Of a stretch of 64,000 bases of DNA, positions 26,001 to 34,045 are shown piece by piece. Source of the stretch: Desulfocucumis sp964643075 (GTDB taxonomy: Bacteria > Bacillota > Desulfotomaculia > Desulfotomaculales > Desulfocucumaceae); NCBI GenBank assembly GCA_964643075.1, contig CAZXQO010000009.1:40683-104682 (forward strand), in the 5' to 3' direction. Every line of letters begins with the position of its first letter. The first letter of the stretch is position 1. Below the pieces are notes generated by a model. That model was not told the origin of the DNA. It ran no database searches and was given only the letters and a program-made list of their open reading frames with translations. Made by a program: the position numbers and the translations under genes.

Positions 26001-26554
26001 GAGCGGAACAGCACGGCCACATCGCCGCGGTGGGATTCGACCTTTACTGCCGGCTGCTGGAGGAGGCGGTGCGGGAGGCCAGGGGCGAGGAGCATGCGGG
26101 GCCGGTGGAAACTTCCATAGAGCTTCCGGTGGAGGCCTACCTGCCGGACGGTTACGTGCCGGATAGCAATCAGAAGGTGGAGTTATACCGTCGCATTGCC
26201 CATTTTCGGGAAGAATCCGAGGTGGGTGATATGGAAGAAGAAATGGTTGACCGTTTCGGCGACCTTCCTGCTCCCGCCAGAAATCTGCTCAGGATAGCCG
26301 CATTGAAAATTACAGCCGGAAAGTACCGCATGCGTGCCCTGGCGGGGCAGCCGGGTTTCTTTAAACTGCAGTTTGCGCCCGGCCATAGCCTTACGGGTGA
26401 AACACTGGTCAGGCTGGTGCAGACATACAAAAACCGCGTAAAATTCAACGACTTGGGCGGAGAATTTGAAATAAAATTAAAAGCGCCCGGTTATGAAGAC
26501 AACTCCGGGCATTATCTGGATGTACTGGAGGACTTTTTAGGGGAACTGGGATAG
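23042..26554 (+). CDS. mfd: transcription-repair coupling factor
   Basis: A full-length Mfd of 1170 residues. It removes stalled RNA polymerase and recruits UvrA to lesions. Seen in order: the N-terminal UvrB-like module (residues about 1-340), the RNA-polymerase-interaction domain (KKGDYVVHVNHGIGRYLG near 505), and the translocase with Walker A GDVGYGKTE, DEEQRFGV (DEEQ box), TATPIPRTL and the RecG-like TRG region after QLRGRVGRSS. A C-terminal TRCF domain follows. The ATG at 23042 follows AAGGAG. A 9-bp-arm repeat begins at its stop codon. Confidence 0.97.
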   Translation: MRGLMAPLKNMKEFQSLCRGLGRGHKQQLVFGLAGSQRAYLAAGIAESCASPVLIVTAGEQEAGLLADDLSALLSGARVFHFPVLQLLPYQVLAHGREVLASRLKVLEALIDGQPSVVVTSAEGLMRRLSPPEIFRRANLEIMVGQRIEPEKLKYRLAELGYERVDLVEGRGQFSARGGIIDVFPSTGDMPCRLEFFDDEVDSVRSFDPDTQRSAEKLSKVNVLPAGELVLEPPVREAGIQALEAEFRTQMKRISRESSSEARRHLEDMAGTALERIRTGLHFPGLEQFLPYFYTHPVTLADYFPAGVPVLVDEPARFKEVVEVIEKERAETYADLLAKGRVLPGQYRGYAGWQELEQSLGRLNAVFLSFLPRQPQFLGAASVVTFPVKGMHVFLGRVDILADDVRHWKRNGYAVALLAGSGDRARQLLQGMKDAKIDAYHIREIAGDISPGNVVISEESLSGGFELVSGKLVVVTESEMYGQRHKSRRNRIRQAPKLDTFTELKKGDYVVHVNHGIGRYLGIISLNIDGINKDYLQVKYAGEDKLYVPTDQVGMIQKYLGAEADAPRLSKLGGAEWNRVKGRVKEAVREMAQDLLALYAARETARGHAFGTDTVWQKEFEANFPYEETPDQLRAIAEVKRDMERSRPMDRLLCGDVGYGKTEVALRAAFKAIMDGKQVAVLVPTTILAQQHYNTFRERFAPYPVKVEMLSRFRSLREQKAIIADLTGGKLDIIIGTHRLVQEDVVFKDLGFLVVDEEQRFGVTHKERLKQLKNNVDVLTLTATPIPRTLHMSLVGARDTSILETPPEDRFPVQTYVLEEDPAMIREAILREMGRGGQVFFVHNRIMDLDRLASWLAELVPDARLAIGHGQMKEDDLEQVMLDFMDNQYDVLVCTTIIESGLDIPNVNTLIVKDANNMGLAQLYQLRGRVGRSSRLAYAYLTYRRDRILNEVAEKRLAAIREFTEFGSGYKIAMRDLEIRGAGNLLGAEQHGHIAAVGFDLYCRLLEEAVREARGEEHAGPVETSIELPVEAYLPDGYVPDSNQKVELYRRIAHFREESEVGDMEEEMVDRFGDLPAPARNLLRIAALKITAGKYRMRALAGQPGFFKLQFAPGHSLTGETLVRLVQTYKNRVKFNDLGGEFEIKLKAPGYEDNSGHYLDVLEDFLGELG

Positions 26555-26587
26555 GGGAAGCAAGGGGACGGTTCTCGTGCTTCTCCC
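26554..26587. repeat. GGGGAAGCA...TGCTTC inverted repeat
   Basis: The unit begins GGGGAAGCAAGGGGACGG and ends TTCTCGTGCTTCTCCC, giving an imperfect hairpin right after the mfd stop. Near-identical copies are at 38836-38869 and 45922-45953, both also just downstream of genes. It could act as a transcript end signal as well as a mobile repeat. Confidence 0.75.
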
Positions 26588-26613
26588 TTGTTCTCTTCGT
26601 TAATTTTTGGCTA

Positions 26614-26642
26614 TTGCGGATTGATCGGCCTGAATATATAAT
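26614..26642 (+). promoter_or_regulatory. sigma-A promoter of prsA
   Basis: TTGCGG and TATAAT are separated by 17 bases, ending 24 bases before the TTG start of the foldase gene. Confidence 0.55.
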
Positions 26643-26666
26643 CAAACTTATTGGGGAGGGATAGTA

Positions 26667-27677
26667 TTGAATAAAAAATCAATTAGTTTAATTCTTTCGT
26701 TGGGAGTTGTTTTCCTTTTATTGCTGGCTGGCTGCGCTGGCAATTCAGTGGCAACTGTAAACGGTGTAAATATCACCAGCCAGCAGTTGGACGAGCAGTT
26801 GACGTCTTACAAGGAGTATTATAAGCAGCAGGGCATGAACCTGGAAGGCGAGGATGCTGCCCCTATGGTGGAGATGCTGAAAGCACAACTCCTGGAGAGC
26901 ATGATTAGTCAGGAATTAATGCTCCAGGAAGCCAAAAAACAGGGGTTTACCCCGGACCAGAAGGAAATAGAAAAAAACATAAAAGAATTTAAAGACACCT
27001 ATAAAACAGAAGCTGAATTTAAAAAAGTTATGGCCGCTAACGGTCTTTCCGAGTCCAAGCTTTATGACCTGGCAGAAAAGCAGTATCTTATAGCCGAGTT
27101 GCAAAAGAAAGTTACCGCTGATGTGAAAGAAGCTACCCCTGAGGAGGCCCTGAAATACTATCAGGAAAACAAGGAGCAGTACACCACACCCGTACAGTAT
27201 GAGGTGAGGCATATTCTGTTCTCCACCATGAACAAGCCGGGCGGTCAGGCCAAGGTAGAGGCTGACGCCAAGGCAGCGGCCCTGTCTGTGCTCAGCCAGC
27301 TTAATCAGGGCGGTGATTTTGCAGCCCTGGCCAAAGAAAAATCCGAAGATCACGGCACTGCTGCGGAAGGCGGCCTGTATACATTTAAAAAAGGCGATGC
27401 GGTGAAGGAATTTGAAGCTGCCGCACTAGCCCTTAAACCGGGCGAATATACCAGCGCCCCGGTGAAAACGGAATTCGGTTATCACATTATTAAACTGGAA
27501 AAGATTATACCTGCAACTACAATGTCCTTTGAAGAAGTTCAGCCGGAAATAATAGCGAAACTTACGGACAAGGCGAGGCAGGAAAAATTCTCCGCATACA
27601 TGACAGAAGTAGCCGGCAAGGCTAAAATAGTCAATAATTTAAAGGCAGAACAGAAAGACACGAAGAAAAAAGAATAG
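26667..27677 (+). CDS. prsA: lipoprotein foldase, peptidyl-prolyl isomerase (PrsA/SurA type)
   Basis: The 336-residue protein starts with a lipoprotein signal whose lipobox is LLAGC (Cys near residue 22), so it is tethered to the outer face of the membrane. A SurA-like N-terminal chaperone region (about 30-165) precedes a parvulin PPIC domain (about 180-275, VRHILFSTM ... EFGYHIIKLEKI). A helical tail follows. It helps exported proteins fold. The TTG start follows GGGGAGGG. In Bacillus this gene is not part of the mfd-spoVT block, so it is an insertion here. Confidence 0.92.
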   Translation: MNKKSISLILSLGVVFLLLLAGCAGNSVATVNGVNITSQQLDEQLTSYKEYYKQQGMNLEGEDAAPMVEMLKAQLLESMISQELMLQEAKKQGFTPDQKEIEKNIKEFKDTYKTEAEFKKVMAANGLSESKLYDLAEKQYLIAELQKKVTADVKEATPEEALKYYQENKEQYTTPVQYEVRHILFSTMNKPGGQAKVEADAKAAALSVLSQLNQGGDFAALAKEKSEDHGTAAEGGLYTFKKGDAVKEFEAAALALKPGEYTSAPVKTEFGYHIIKLEKIIPATTMSFEEVQPEIIAKLTDKARQEKFSAYMTEVAGKAKIVNNLKAEQKDTKKKE

Positions 27678-27721
27678 TATCGAATAATGAAAAATTAATT
27701 AAATGTCCATTGGTAAAAAAT

Positions 27722-27751
27722 GAATAAATCCTTTCCTCCTGCTATATACTA
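27722..27751 (+). promoter_or_regulatory. sigma-G-like promoter of spoVT
   Basis: GAATA (27722-27726) and TATACTA (27745-27751) are separated by 18 bases. This is close to the forespore sigma-G pattern (G-H-ATR, spacer, CATNMTA). The position about 55 bases before spoVT fits, since spoVT is sigma-G dependent in Bacillus subtilis. Confidence 0.5.
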
Positions 27752-27805
27752 TCTGTGAAAGTTAATTCGTTAAGATTATGCAGAAAAAGGAGGGAAGGGT
27801 GATAG

Positions 27806-28366
27806 ATGAAAGCCACTGGCATCGTGCGGCGCATTGACGATTTGGGCAGGGTTGTAATACCGAAGGAAATCAGAAGAACGCTGCGCATACGTGAAGGGGA
27901 TCCGCTGGAGATATTTGTTGACAGGGAAGGTGAGGTAATCCTAAAAAAATATTCGCCCATAGGCGAATTGGGCGATTTTGCCAAGGAATATGCCGATTCC
28001 CTCTATGAAGCCCTGGGACACATTGCCTGCATAGCCGACAGAGATACAATAATAGCGGTGGCAGGAGCGCCGAAGAAAGAATATGTCAATAAAGCCATCG
28101 GCCCGGCCATTGAAAAGGTAATGGAAGAGCGCAAGGCTGTAATAATCAATAGCCCGGGGGAGGAGACGTATTGTAAAGAGTGTATGATCGTAGAAGACGG
28201 TGAATGCAAATATTCCTCCGAGGTAATAGCTCCTATTATAGTCGAGGGCGACCCCATAGGTGCAGTGATTCTGGCATCCAAAGAACCGGATATCAAGATG
28301 GGAGAAATGGAGCTGAAGCTGGCAGAAACAGCGGCGGGATTTCTGGCCAAACAGATGGAGCAGTAA
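27806..28366 (+). CDS. spoVT: stage V sporulation protein T, AbrB-type regulator
   Basis: A 186-residue regulator of forespore genes. Residues 1-50 are the AbrB-like swapped-hairpin DNA-binding domain (KATGIVRRIDDLGRVVIPKE). Residues about 60-180 form the GAF-like sensor domain. The length is close to Bacillus SpoVT and the N-terminus is nearly invariant. AAGGAGGG precedes the ATG. It occupies its conserved place downstream of mfd. Confidence 0.96.
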   Translation: MKATGIVRRIDDLGRVVIPKEIRRTLRIREGDPLEIFVDREGEVILKKYSPIGELGDFAKEYADSLYEALGHIACIADRDTIIAVAGAPKKEYVNKAIGPAIEKVMEERKAVIINSPGEETYCKECMIVEDGECKYSSEVIAPIIVEGDPIGAVILASKEPDIKMGEMELKLAETAAGFLAKQMEQ

Positions 28367-28562
28367 TTTCCTTCTGTACTCCAGTCTTGGTATACATGGT
28401 GAATGTACGCCGGAAACTGCTAACGGTTTGTGCGGCAGCGATATTCAACAAACAATAGTGCCGGTGTCCGGTAATATGTATTACCTGGGCACCGGCTATA
28501 TCTTTGGCGGTGGTTGGAAATACCACTTTTTTTATGTGCTATAATGAAATGTCAAAAGTGTT

Positions 28563-28629
28563 AGGAGTCAGCATGAGAGAACGGTTTATCGTCTTGAAAT
28601 ATTCTGACTACTGACTCCTGAATACCTGA
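28563..28629. repeat. AGGAGTCAG intergenic repeat, copy 1
   Basis: AGGAGTCAG at the left and CTGACTCCT at the right are inverted ends around the core ATGAGAGAACGGTTTATCGT. A close copy lies at 32428-32516. This fills most of the 286-base gap between spoVT and yabN; the rest shows no gene. Confidence 0.75.
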
Positions 28630-28652
28630 AATAAATATGTCGGAGGTATAAA

Positions 28653-30146
28653 ATGGTTGCTGGAGAAATTATACTGGCGGGCTTGGGGCCAGGCGATCCA
28701 TCCGCCCTGCCGGGTGCGGTGCTCGAGGAACTGGCGGCTGAGGGGCAGAACTGGCTCAGGACCGAAATTCACCCGGCGGTAGCGCGGTTAAAGGAAAAAG
28801 GCATTAAATTTAACACCTTTGACCATTTATACAGGATTGCTGTTGATTTTGAGCATGTGTACCACCAGATTGCTGATAATATAATTGCAGCCGGCAGGAC
28901 CGGCCGGGTGGTATACGTCGTTCCCGGCCATCCCCTGGTGGCCGAAGAGTCGGTGCGTCTGATACTGGAAGGTGCGAAAAAAGAGGGCATAGCGGTGCGC
29001 ATCATACCTGCCATGAGTTTTTTGGATGCCCTTTTTGTGTCTTTGAGGATAGATCCGGTGTCCGGGCTGCACTTAGTGGACGGGTTGAGGCTGGACAGGC
29101 AGTGGCCGGATCCTGGAACCGGAACGATAGTTACTCAGGTATATAGCCAGTTGGTGGCTTCAGATATTAAACTTTCGCTTATGGAATATTATCCCGGGGA
29201 ACACCGGGTTACTGTAATACGGGCCGCAGGGGTATCCGGGAAGGAGAAGTTAGAGGAAGTGCCTCTTTTTGAGATGGACAGGCTTTCCTGGTTGGATCAT
29301 CTTACATGTCTTTACATACCTCCCCTGGCTGACTACCATGGGCCTGCCAGGTACCCCCTTGATCCCCTGGTGAACGTGATGGTCTTGTTGCGCTCAGATA
29401 AAGGGTGTCCCTGGGACCGGGAACAGGATCACCATACCCTGAAAAAATATCTTCTGGAAGAATCCTACGAAGTTTTAGAGGCCATAGAAACAGGAGATAT
29501 GTATAATATTTGTGAAGAATTGGGAGACTTATTACTACAAATCGTTTTTCACGCCCAAATAGCTTCTGAGGAAGATTATTTTGATATAAATGATGTGGTG
29601 GCGGGAATAACTGAAAAAATGCTTAGGCGTCACCCACATGTTTTTGCGGGAGCCGAAGTAAAGGACAGCTCCGAAGTCTTGGTTAACTGGGAAGCAATAA
29701 AAAAGCGTGAAAAACAGGACAGGCAACAACCGGCGGCACAATCTGTGCTGTCCGGTATCTCAGGCCATCTGGCGGCGCTGATGAAGGCTCAGAAGATACA
29801 GGTCAGGGCAGCCCAGGTTGGTTTTGACTGGCCGGACTATAGAGGTGCGCTGGACAAGGTTTATGAAGAACTGGAGGAGATCAAGGAAGCTATAAAACAG
29901 GAGAATAAAAAGCAACAGGAATCCGAAACAGGCGATTTATTGTTTGCCGCAGTGAATCTGGCCAGATTGTTGGGAGTTGATGCGGAAACGGCCCTGGCAG
30001 GAACGGTGGGAAAATTTATCAATCGCTTTAATTACATAGAGGAAAAAGTAACTGAAAAAAGAAAAGATTTAAAAAGGTGCAGTCTGGAAGAGCTGGATTT
30101 TTACTGGGAAGAGGCGAAAAAACATGAAAAATCTACAAAAATATAG
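28653..30146 (+). CDS. mazG: MazG-family NTP pyrophosphohydrolase with methylase-like domain (YabN)
   Basis: A 497-residue two-domain protein like Bacillus YabN. The N-terminal part (residues 1-220, ILAGLGPGDPSALP, VVPGHPLVAEESV) is a tetrapyrrole-methylase fold. Residues about 235-490 hold two MazG units, with the metal-site pattern EESYEVLEAI and EELGDLLLQIVFHAQIA. MazG hydrolyses abnormal NTPs to NMPs and pyrophosphate; the role of the methylase-like half is unclear in the family. CGGAGG precedes the ATG. It lies in the same order as in Bacillus, before yabO. Confidence 0.93.
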   Translation: MVAGEIILAGLGPGDPSALPGAVLEELAAEGQNWLRTEIHPAVARLKEKGIKFNTFDHLYRIAVDFEHVYHQIADNIIAAGRTGRVVYVVPGHPLVAEESVRLILEGAKKEGIAVRIIPAMSFLDALFVSLRIDPVSGLHLVDGLRLDRQWPDPGTGTIVTQVYSQLVASDIKLSLMEYYPGEHRVTVIRAAGVSGKEKLEEVPLFEMDRLSWLDHLTCLYIPPLADYHGPARYPLDPLVNVMVLLRSDKGCPWDREQDHHTLKKYLLEESYEVLEAIETGDMYNICEELGDLLLQIVFHAQIASEEDYFDINDVVAGITEKMLRRHPHVFAGAEVKDSSEVLVNWEAIKKREKQDRQQPAAQSVLSGISGHLAALMKAQKIQVRAAQVGFDWPDYRGALDKVYEELEEIKEAIKQENKKQQESETGDLLFAAVNLARLLGVDAETALAGTVGKFINRFNYIEEKVTEKRKDLKRCSLEELDFYWEEAKKHEKSTKI

Positions 30147-30231
30147 GAATTATTTTCAAGTAAGGAGGAAATTTAAGAAATAGCGCGAATAATTAAGTGC
30201 ATTAATACGTAAATTTTGAGGGGGGTATTTA

Positions 30232-30507
30232 ATGAACAAGGCAGATCTTATCTCGCAGGTTGCAGAAAAAACCGAAATGACCAAGAAGGATGCTGAAAAA
30301 GCGGTATCTGCTCTTCTGGCCAGCATCGAAGAAGCCTTATCAAAAGGAGAAAAGGTTCAGCTTGTAGGCTTCGGCACCTTCGAGATCAGGGAAAGAGCTG
30401 CCCGTAAGGGGCGGAACCCGCAGACCGGGGAAGAAATCAGCATAGCTGCTGCCCGGGTGCCGGTATTCAAGGCAGGTAAAGCTCTGCGTGATACCGTTTC
30501 CTCATAA
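30232..30507 (+). CDS. hup: HU family DNA-binding protein
   Basis: At 91 residues this is a standard HU subunit: MNKADLISQVAEKTEMTKKD at the N-terminus and GFGTFEIRERAARKGRNPQT leading into the DNA-intercalating beta arm. It bends and compacts DNA as a homodimer. GGGGGG lies before the ATG. Its place between yabN and yabO is common in the Peptococcaceae and Clostridia. Confidence 0.96.
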   Translation: MNKADLISQVAEKTEMTKKDAEKAVSALLASIEEALSKGEKVQLVGFGTFEIRERAARKGRNPQTGEEISIAAARVPVFKAGKALRDTVSS

Positions 30508-30566
30508 ATAGCCGGCAATAACCAGACTGACAGGTCTGGTTATCCGCTGTTGAGGGGGATAGTTTT

Positions 30567-30842
30567 ATGAGATTAGATAAATTTTTAAAGGTTTCCCGTG
30601 TGATAAAACGCCGAACGCTAGCTAAAGAGGTTTGTGACGGCGGACAGGTTACACTTAACGGACGGGCAGCTAAAGCAGGTACCGGGGTGAAACCAGGAGA
30701 TATAATCATAATTATTTTCGGTTCTAGAAAGATCAAGTTTGAAATTTTATCCGTACGGGAAAATGTGCCTGCTAAGCAGGCTAGTGAACTCTACAACATA
30801 CTTGAAGAGTCATTTGAGAGCGGAGTTATTGAATTAAATTAG
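30567..30842 (+). CDS. rqcP: S4-domain RNA-binding protein RqcP (YabO)
   Basis: A 91-residue S4 protein (MRLDKFLKVSRVIKRRTLAK ... VTLNGRAAKAGTGVKPGD). RqcP acts with RqcH on stalled 50S subunits in the alanine-tailing quality-control pathway. Length and sequence fit the Bacillus yabO product, and the gene is in its conserved place. GAGGGGG precedes the ATG by a short spacer. Confidence 0.93.
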   Translation: MRLDKFLKVSRVIKRRTLAKEVCDGGQVTLNGRAAKAGTGVKPGDIIIIIFGSRKIKFEILSVRENVPAKQASELYNILEESFESGVIELN

Positions 30843-31023
30843 GGGACATTCTTTCTCGGATTTGTTAAGAAGAAAGTGATATAGCGAATCCAAGAAGGTG
30901 TGTTCCTTTCCCTTTTTTATACGAGCCCCTGCAAAGGGGCTTTTTTAATGTCAGGGGACACACCTTCTTGTGTTTGAATAATTCTTTACTTTTGAACAAT
31001 TTTCACGAAGGAATGTCCCCAAC
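30842..31023. repeat. two opposed GGGGAC repeats around a terminator
   Basis: One unit runs forward (30842-30908, GGGGACATTC ... GAAGGTGTGT). A second runs in the opposite direction (30954-31020, GGGGACACACCTTCTT ... GAAGGAATGTCCCC). Between them AGCCCC-TGCAAA-GGGGCT plus six T (30924-30946) forms an intrinsic terminator for the rqcP transcript. Confidence 0.75.
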
Positions 31024-31100
31024 TTATAAAAATACAATATGGAAACCGGGCATAATATATTTTCCTCCGGCAAGAATAACAAAAAAAGTGGGGGAATGTC

Positions 31101-32045
31101 ATGTTTGCGCGACGGTTTTCTATTTGGCTGGCAGTTATCTTAATGGTCTCTTTGGCTGCAGCTTCATGTGTCCGTAAGCCGCAGCAAAAACCCTTGCCCA
31201 AGCGTTATAAAGACGAGCCCTTGATAAGCCTGTACATTAATGAAACAGGGGAAAAGAAAAATTTAAAAATGGAAGAATATATCGCCGGTGTGGTGGCGGC
31301 CGAGATGGAGCCTGCCTGGCCGGTAAATGCCCTGGCCGCTCAGGCCATCCTGGCCCGTACCTTTACCATGGAAAATATAGAAGCTGGCCGGCTCAAAAAG
31401 CTGCACGGTACTGATGCTTCCACCAGCGTAGAGGAATTTCAGGCCTATGATCCCTCCAGAATTAATGATCATGTACGCCGGGCCGTGGAGCGCACCAGGG
31501 GGGAGGTGGCCACCTACCGGGGTGATTTTATCAAGGCCTGGTTTTCCGCCTGTGACGGCGGGGTTTCCGCCTCCGCCAGTGAGGGGCTGGCCTATACCAA
31601 AACCCCAACTCCCTATGTTAAGGCGGGGGTGAAGGACAACTGTCTCTCTATTACTACCCCGGAAAACCGTCACTGGGAAAAGTCCATCCCCTTAAACCAG
31701 GTGAGGGCGGCGGTTAAACAGATTGCCGGTCGGGATCCGGGGAGTGCCACTGTGGTAAAAATTGCGCAGAAGGGTCCTTCGGGCAGGGCTGAAAGAATTC
31801 AGATCGGTGATGTACAGGTGGGAGGGCCTGCCTTAAGGCTGGCCCTGGGTAGCGATCAGATCCGCTCCATGTTCCTGGAGGAGGCATCTCTAAAGGGTGA
31901 TAAACTTATTCTAGCGGGCAAAGGATTCGGTCACGGCGTGGGTATGTGCCAGTGGGGCGCCAACCTAATGGCCCGTAAAGGAAAAACACCGGAGGATATA
32001 GTAAATTTTTTTTTCAGGGATATTAAAATACAGAAGATTTGGTAA
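31101..32045 (+). CDS. spoIID: SpoIID/LytB-domain lytic transglycosylase-like protein
   Basis: A 314-residue exported protein with a lipoprotein-like or signal-anchor N-terminus (RRFSIWLAVILMVSLAAASC). The SpoIID domain spans residues about 45-310. MEEYIAGVVAAEMEPAWPVN leads into ALAAQAILARTF; the Glu in AAEMEPAWP corresponds to the catalytic residue. GHGVGMCQWGANLMARKG is the C-terminal family motif. SpoIID trims septal and engulfment peptidoglycan in sporulation. The assignment to SpoIID itself rather than a LytB relative is probable but not certain. Inserted between yabO and yabP. Confidence 0.82.
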   Translation: MFARRFSIWLAVILMVSLAAASCVRKPQQKPLPKRYKDEPLISLYINETGEKKNLKMEEYIAGVVAAEMEPAWPVNALAAQAILARTFTMENIEAGRLKKLHGTDASTSVEEFQAYDPSRINDHVRRAVERTRGEVATYRGDFIKAWFSACDGGVSASASEGLAYTKTPTPYVKAGVKDNCLSITTPENRHWEKSIPLNQVRAAVKQIAGRDPGSATVVKIAQKGPSGRAERIQIGDVQVGGPALRLALGSDQIRSMFLEEASLKGDKLILAGKGFGHGVGMCQWGANLMARKGKTPEDIVNFFFRDIKIQKIW

Positions 32046-32071
32046 AGGTGGTTTTGTACCACCTTTTTTTC
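32045..32071 (+). terminator. intrinsic terminator
   Basis: AAGGTGG-TTTTGTA-CCACCTT followed by seven T lies directly after the SpoIID-type gene. Confidence 0.82.
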
Positions 32072-32138
32072 ATATTTTCCGAGATGTGGCATAAATATGA
32101 ATTAAGTTTAAAACGGGTACGGCGAAGGGGGAGAGGCT

Positions 32139-32414
32139 GTGGAGGATAGAAAAAAACACAGGCTGACCCTCACGGAGCGTAAACACCTGGTGCTGGAAGG
32201 GGTTCTGCATGTGGGCAGTTTCGATGAAAAAGAAATTACCCTGGATACCAGCCTGGGTTTTTTGTCTCTGAAGGGGGACGGCTTGCATATCACTCAGTTA
32301 AATCTGGATGAGGGTGTCTTAACCGTCGAAGGATTTGTTGCCTCTATGGAGTTTAATGAAAATAAAACATCAAGGAATAAGGGCAAAGGCATTTTAAACA
32401 GAATTTTAAAATGA
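32139..32414 (+). CDS. yabP: sporulation protein YabP
   Basis: A 91-residue YabP-family protein (RHKLTLTERK-like start, then LVLEGVLHVGSFDEKEITLD and LSLKGDGLHI), made in the mother cell in Bacillus under sigma-E control and needed for cortex assembly with YabQ. The GTG start follows AAGGGGGAGAGG. The gene is in its conserved order before yabQ, but an intergenic repeat has inserted between the two. Confidence 0.92.
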   Translation: MEDRKKHRLTLTERKHLVLEGVLHVGSFDEKEITLDTSLGFLSLKGDGLHITQLNLDEGVLTVEGFVASMEFNENKTSRNKGKGILNRILK

Positions 32415-32427
32415 CGGTTAACTGCTC

Positions 32428-32516
32428 AGGAGTCGGAAGTCAGGAGTCAGAATGAGAGAACGGTTTATCGTCTCGAAATATTCTGAATTCTGGCTACTGA
32501 CTTCTGAATACCTGAA
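32428..32516. repeat. AGGAGTCAG intergenic repeat, copy 2
   Basis: The core ATGAGAGAACGGTTTATCGT and the ends match the copy at 28563-28629, with an extra partial unit (CAGGAGTCGGAAGT) at the left end. It separates yabP from yabQ. Confidence 0.75.
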
Positions 32517-32600
32517 TAGTAAACAATGACGGTTTATAATTAATTAACCGGTTATAACTTTTCCAAGTGGTTTTGCCATTCCGGAAGGAGTGAATATGAA

Positions 32601-33152
32601 TTGCCCCTGGCTGAGCAAATTAATGTTTTTATGATGCTGGTGGGCACGGGCATGCTGGCGGGTTTCTGTTTTGATGTGTACAGGGTGGCACGGGATGCCC
32701 TAAGGTTGAAGAAAACAGGCACCTATTTTGGTGATATTTTTTTCTGGTTGCTGCTAACCGGTCTTGCCTTTTGCCTTTTACTTAAGTACAACTCCGGCGA
32801 GGTACGGATTTATGTATTTGTGGGCCTTGCCCTGGGGTCGTTGTTGTACATGCAATTGTTAAGCGGGTATGCGTATCGTATGTTAAAACGTTGCTTATTA
32901 ATACTGGGCAGAATAATAAAATTAGTTTTAGCAGTCTTTTTATTTGTGTGGAAGATAGTTACTGCTCCCTTTAAAATAACCTTTCTGGTAATAGCGTTTC
33001 CGTTTCAACTTTTGGCCAGGGTATACTACTCGGTGGGCAGGGGCATAAAAAAATATGGTGCTCCTATTTTCCCTTTTTTTGCCGGGAAGGCAAAAAAATG
33101 CCTGCCACTGTGTATAAAAACTATTTGGACAAAGTTAAAACCACGTAGATAA
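32601..33152 (+). CDS. yabQ: spore cortex biosynthesis protein YabQ
   Basis: The 183-residue membrane protein has an N-terminal segment (INVFMMLVGTGMLAGFCFDV), two more hydrophobic helices up to residue 95 and a basic C-terminal tail with an additional hydrophobic stretch. The motif CFDVYRVARD is typical of YabQ. The TTG at 32601 is used, ten bases after GGAAGGAG. A tempting ATG at 32596 is in another frame and gives only 12 codons. Confidence 0.88.
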   Translation: MPLAEQINVFMMLVGTGMLAGFCFDVYRVARDALRLKKTGTYFGDIFFWLLLTGLAFCLLLKYNSGEVRIYVFVGLALGSLLYMQLLSGYAYRMLKRCLLILGRIIKLVLAVFLFVWKIVTAPFKITFLVIAFPFQLLARVYYSVGRGIKKYGAPIFPFFAGKAKKCLPLCIKTIWTKLKPRR

Positions 33153-33289
33153 GGCCACAGGCTTCGTTTGTACGCGCATATGGAAGAATGTGGAAGATAA
33201 ACTCATCCAGCCGACTCATATGGTAAAATATGGTACTTGCGTACCTGTGTTAACATATTCTTAAAAGCGCAGGGGGTGTCCAGCTTGGG

Positions 33290-33547
33290 ATGAAAGGCTT
33301 TATTGCCCTTGCGCTGATAGCGGCCCTGGTGGCAGGTGCTGTGTGGATAGGTGATATCATTCCTGCCATTATGGAAGCCGGTAAAACCACCCCGGCTGTT
33401 CTGCAGAACATTTGCCGGGAATTAACGGGACTGTACAGCATTGAAAGGAAATACTACATGACGGCAGTAAGTGTGGCCGTCGGCTGGACAATGAGCGTGA
33501 TGTCTTTGGTTTTGCCGCGCAGGGTCTGTTTTATTTTCAGGAGGTGA
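33290..33547 (+). CDS. small membrane protein of unknown function
   Basis: An 85-residue protein with an N-terminal hydrophobic segment (FIALALIAALVAGAVWIGDI) and a second near residues 57-75. AGGGGGTG lies about 13 bases before the ATG. It lies where Bacillus has divIC next to yabQ and may be a lineage-specific sporulation protein, but nothing in the sequence proves that. Confidence 0.5.
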   Translation: MKGFIALALIAALVAGAVWIGDIIPAIMEAGKTTPAVLQNICRELTGLYSIERKYYMTAVSVAVGWTMSVMSLVLPRRVCFIFRR

Positions 33548-33832
33548 CCGGTGTTCTTTCCGGCACGTCGGCAAGAAAAACTGCATAGGGAAAAAATAAT
33601 GATCTGCCGGTGGAAAAAATCCTCCGGGCCCGGCGGAGTTACCGGCTCCCCGGCGCATATCTTCCCCAGACGGGGAATGTTCAAGTTTTGATTTGAATCT
33701 GGTTTAAACTCAATTTATCCGGGGTGGGCAGAAAGATGTTTGGCAACCCCAGGGTAGTTTAATCCTGTCGGATTAAACGTCTAAAGAGCTACCACAATAA
33801 TTATTAATAACGTTTTCCCGGGGGTGGTGTAT

Positions 33833-33880
33833 ATGATTGTGCCGTCTGAAATATGTGCCGGGGAGTGCCGTCCGCCCTAA
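33833..33880 (+). CDS. possible 15-residue leader peptide
   Basis: ATG and 14 further codons (MIVPSEICAGECRPP) are preceded by the ribosome site GGGGGTGG at seven bases. It contains two Cys and three Pro and sits between a stable hairpin and a terminator, which would suit a leader peptide, but it could be chance. Confidence 0.3.
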   Translation: MIVPSEICAGECRPP

Positions 33881-34014
33881 GAGGCATATTCTTTAACGGC
33901 CACAGCCCAGGGCCCGGGCGGGGCCAAAGAGACAGCAGGGAACGGAAGGGCAAAATTTATTAGTTTCCGGTTAGGATACCATGACTTTCTTCATAGGCGC
34001 CGCCTGGCGCAATT

Positions 34015-34045
34015 AAAAAGACTATCCGCGGTAGTCTTTTTTTTT
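34015..34045 (+). terminator. intrinsic terminator
   Basis: AAAAGACTA-TCCGCGG-TAGTCTTTT is followed by a long T run. Confidence 0.85.

Noticed and set aside
32596..32634. ATG with better spacing from GGAAGGAG ahead of yabQ
   Set aside because: Its frame stops after 12 codons; the yabQ frame begins at the TTG five bases later.
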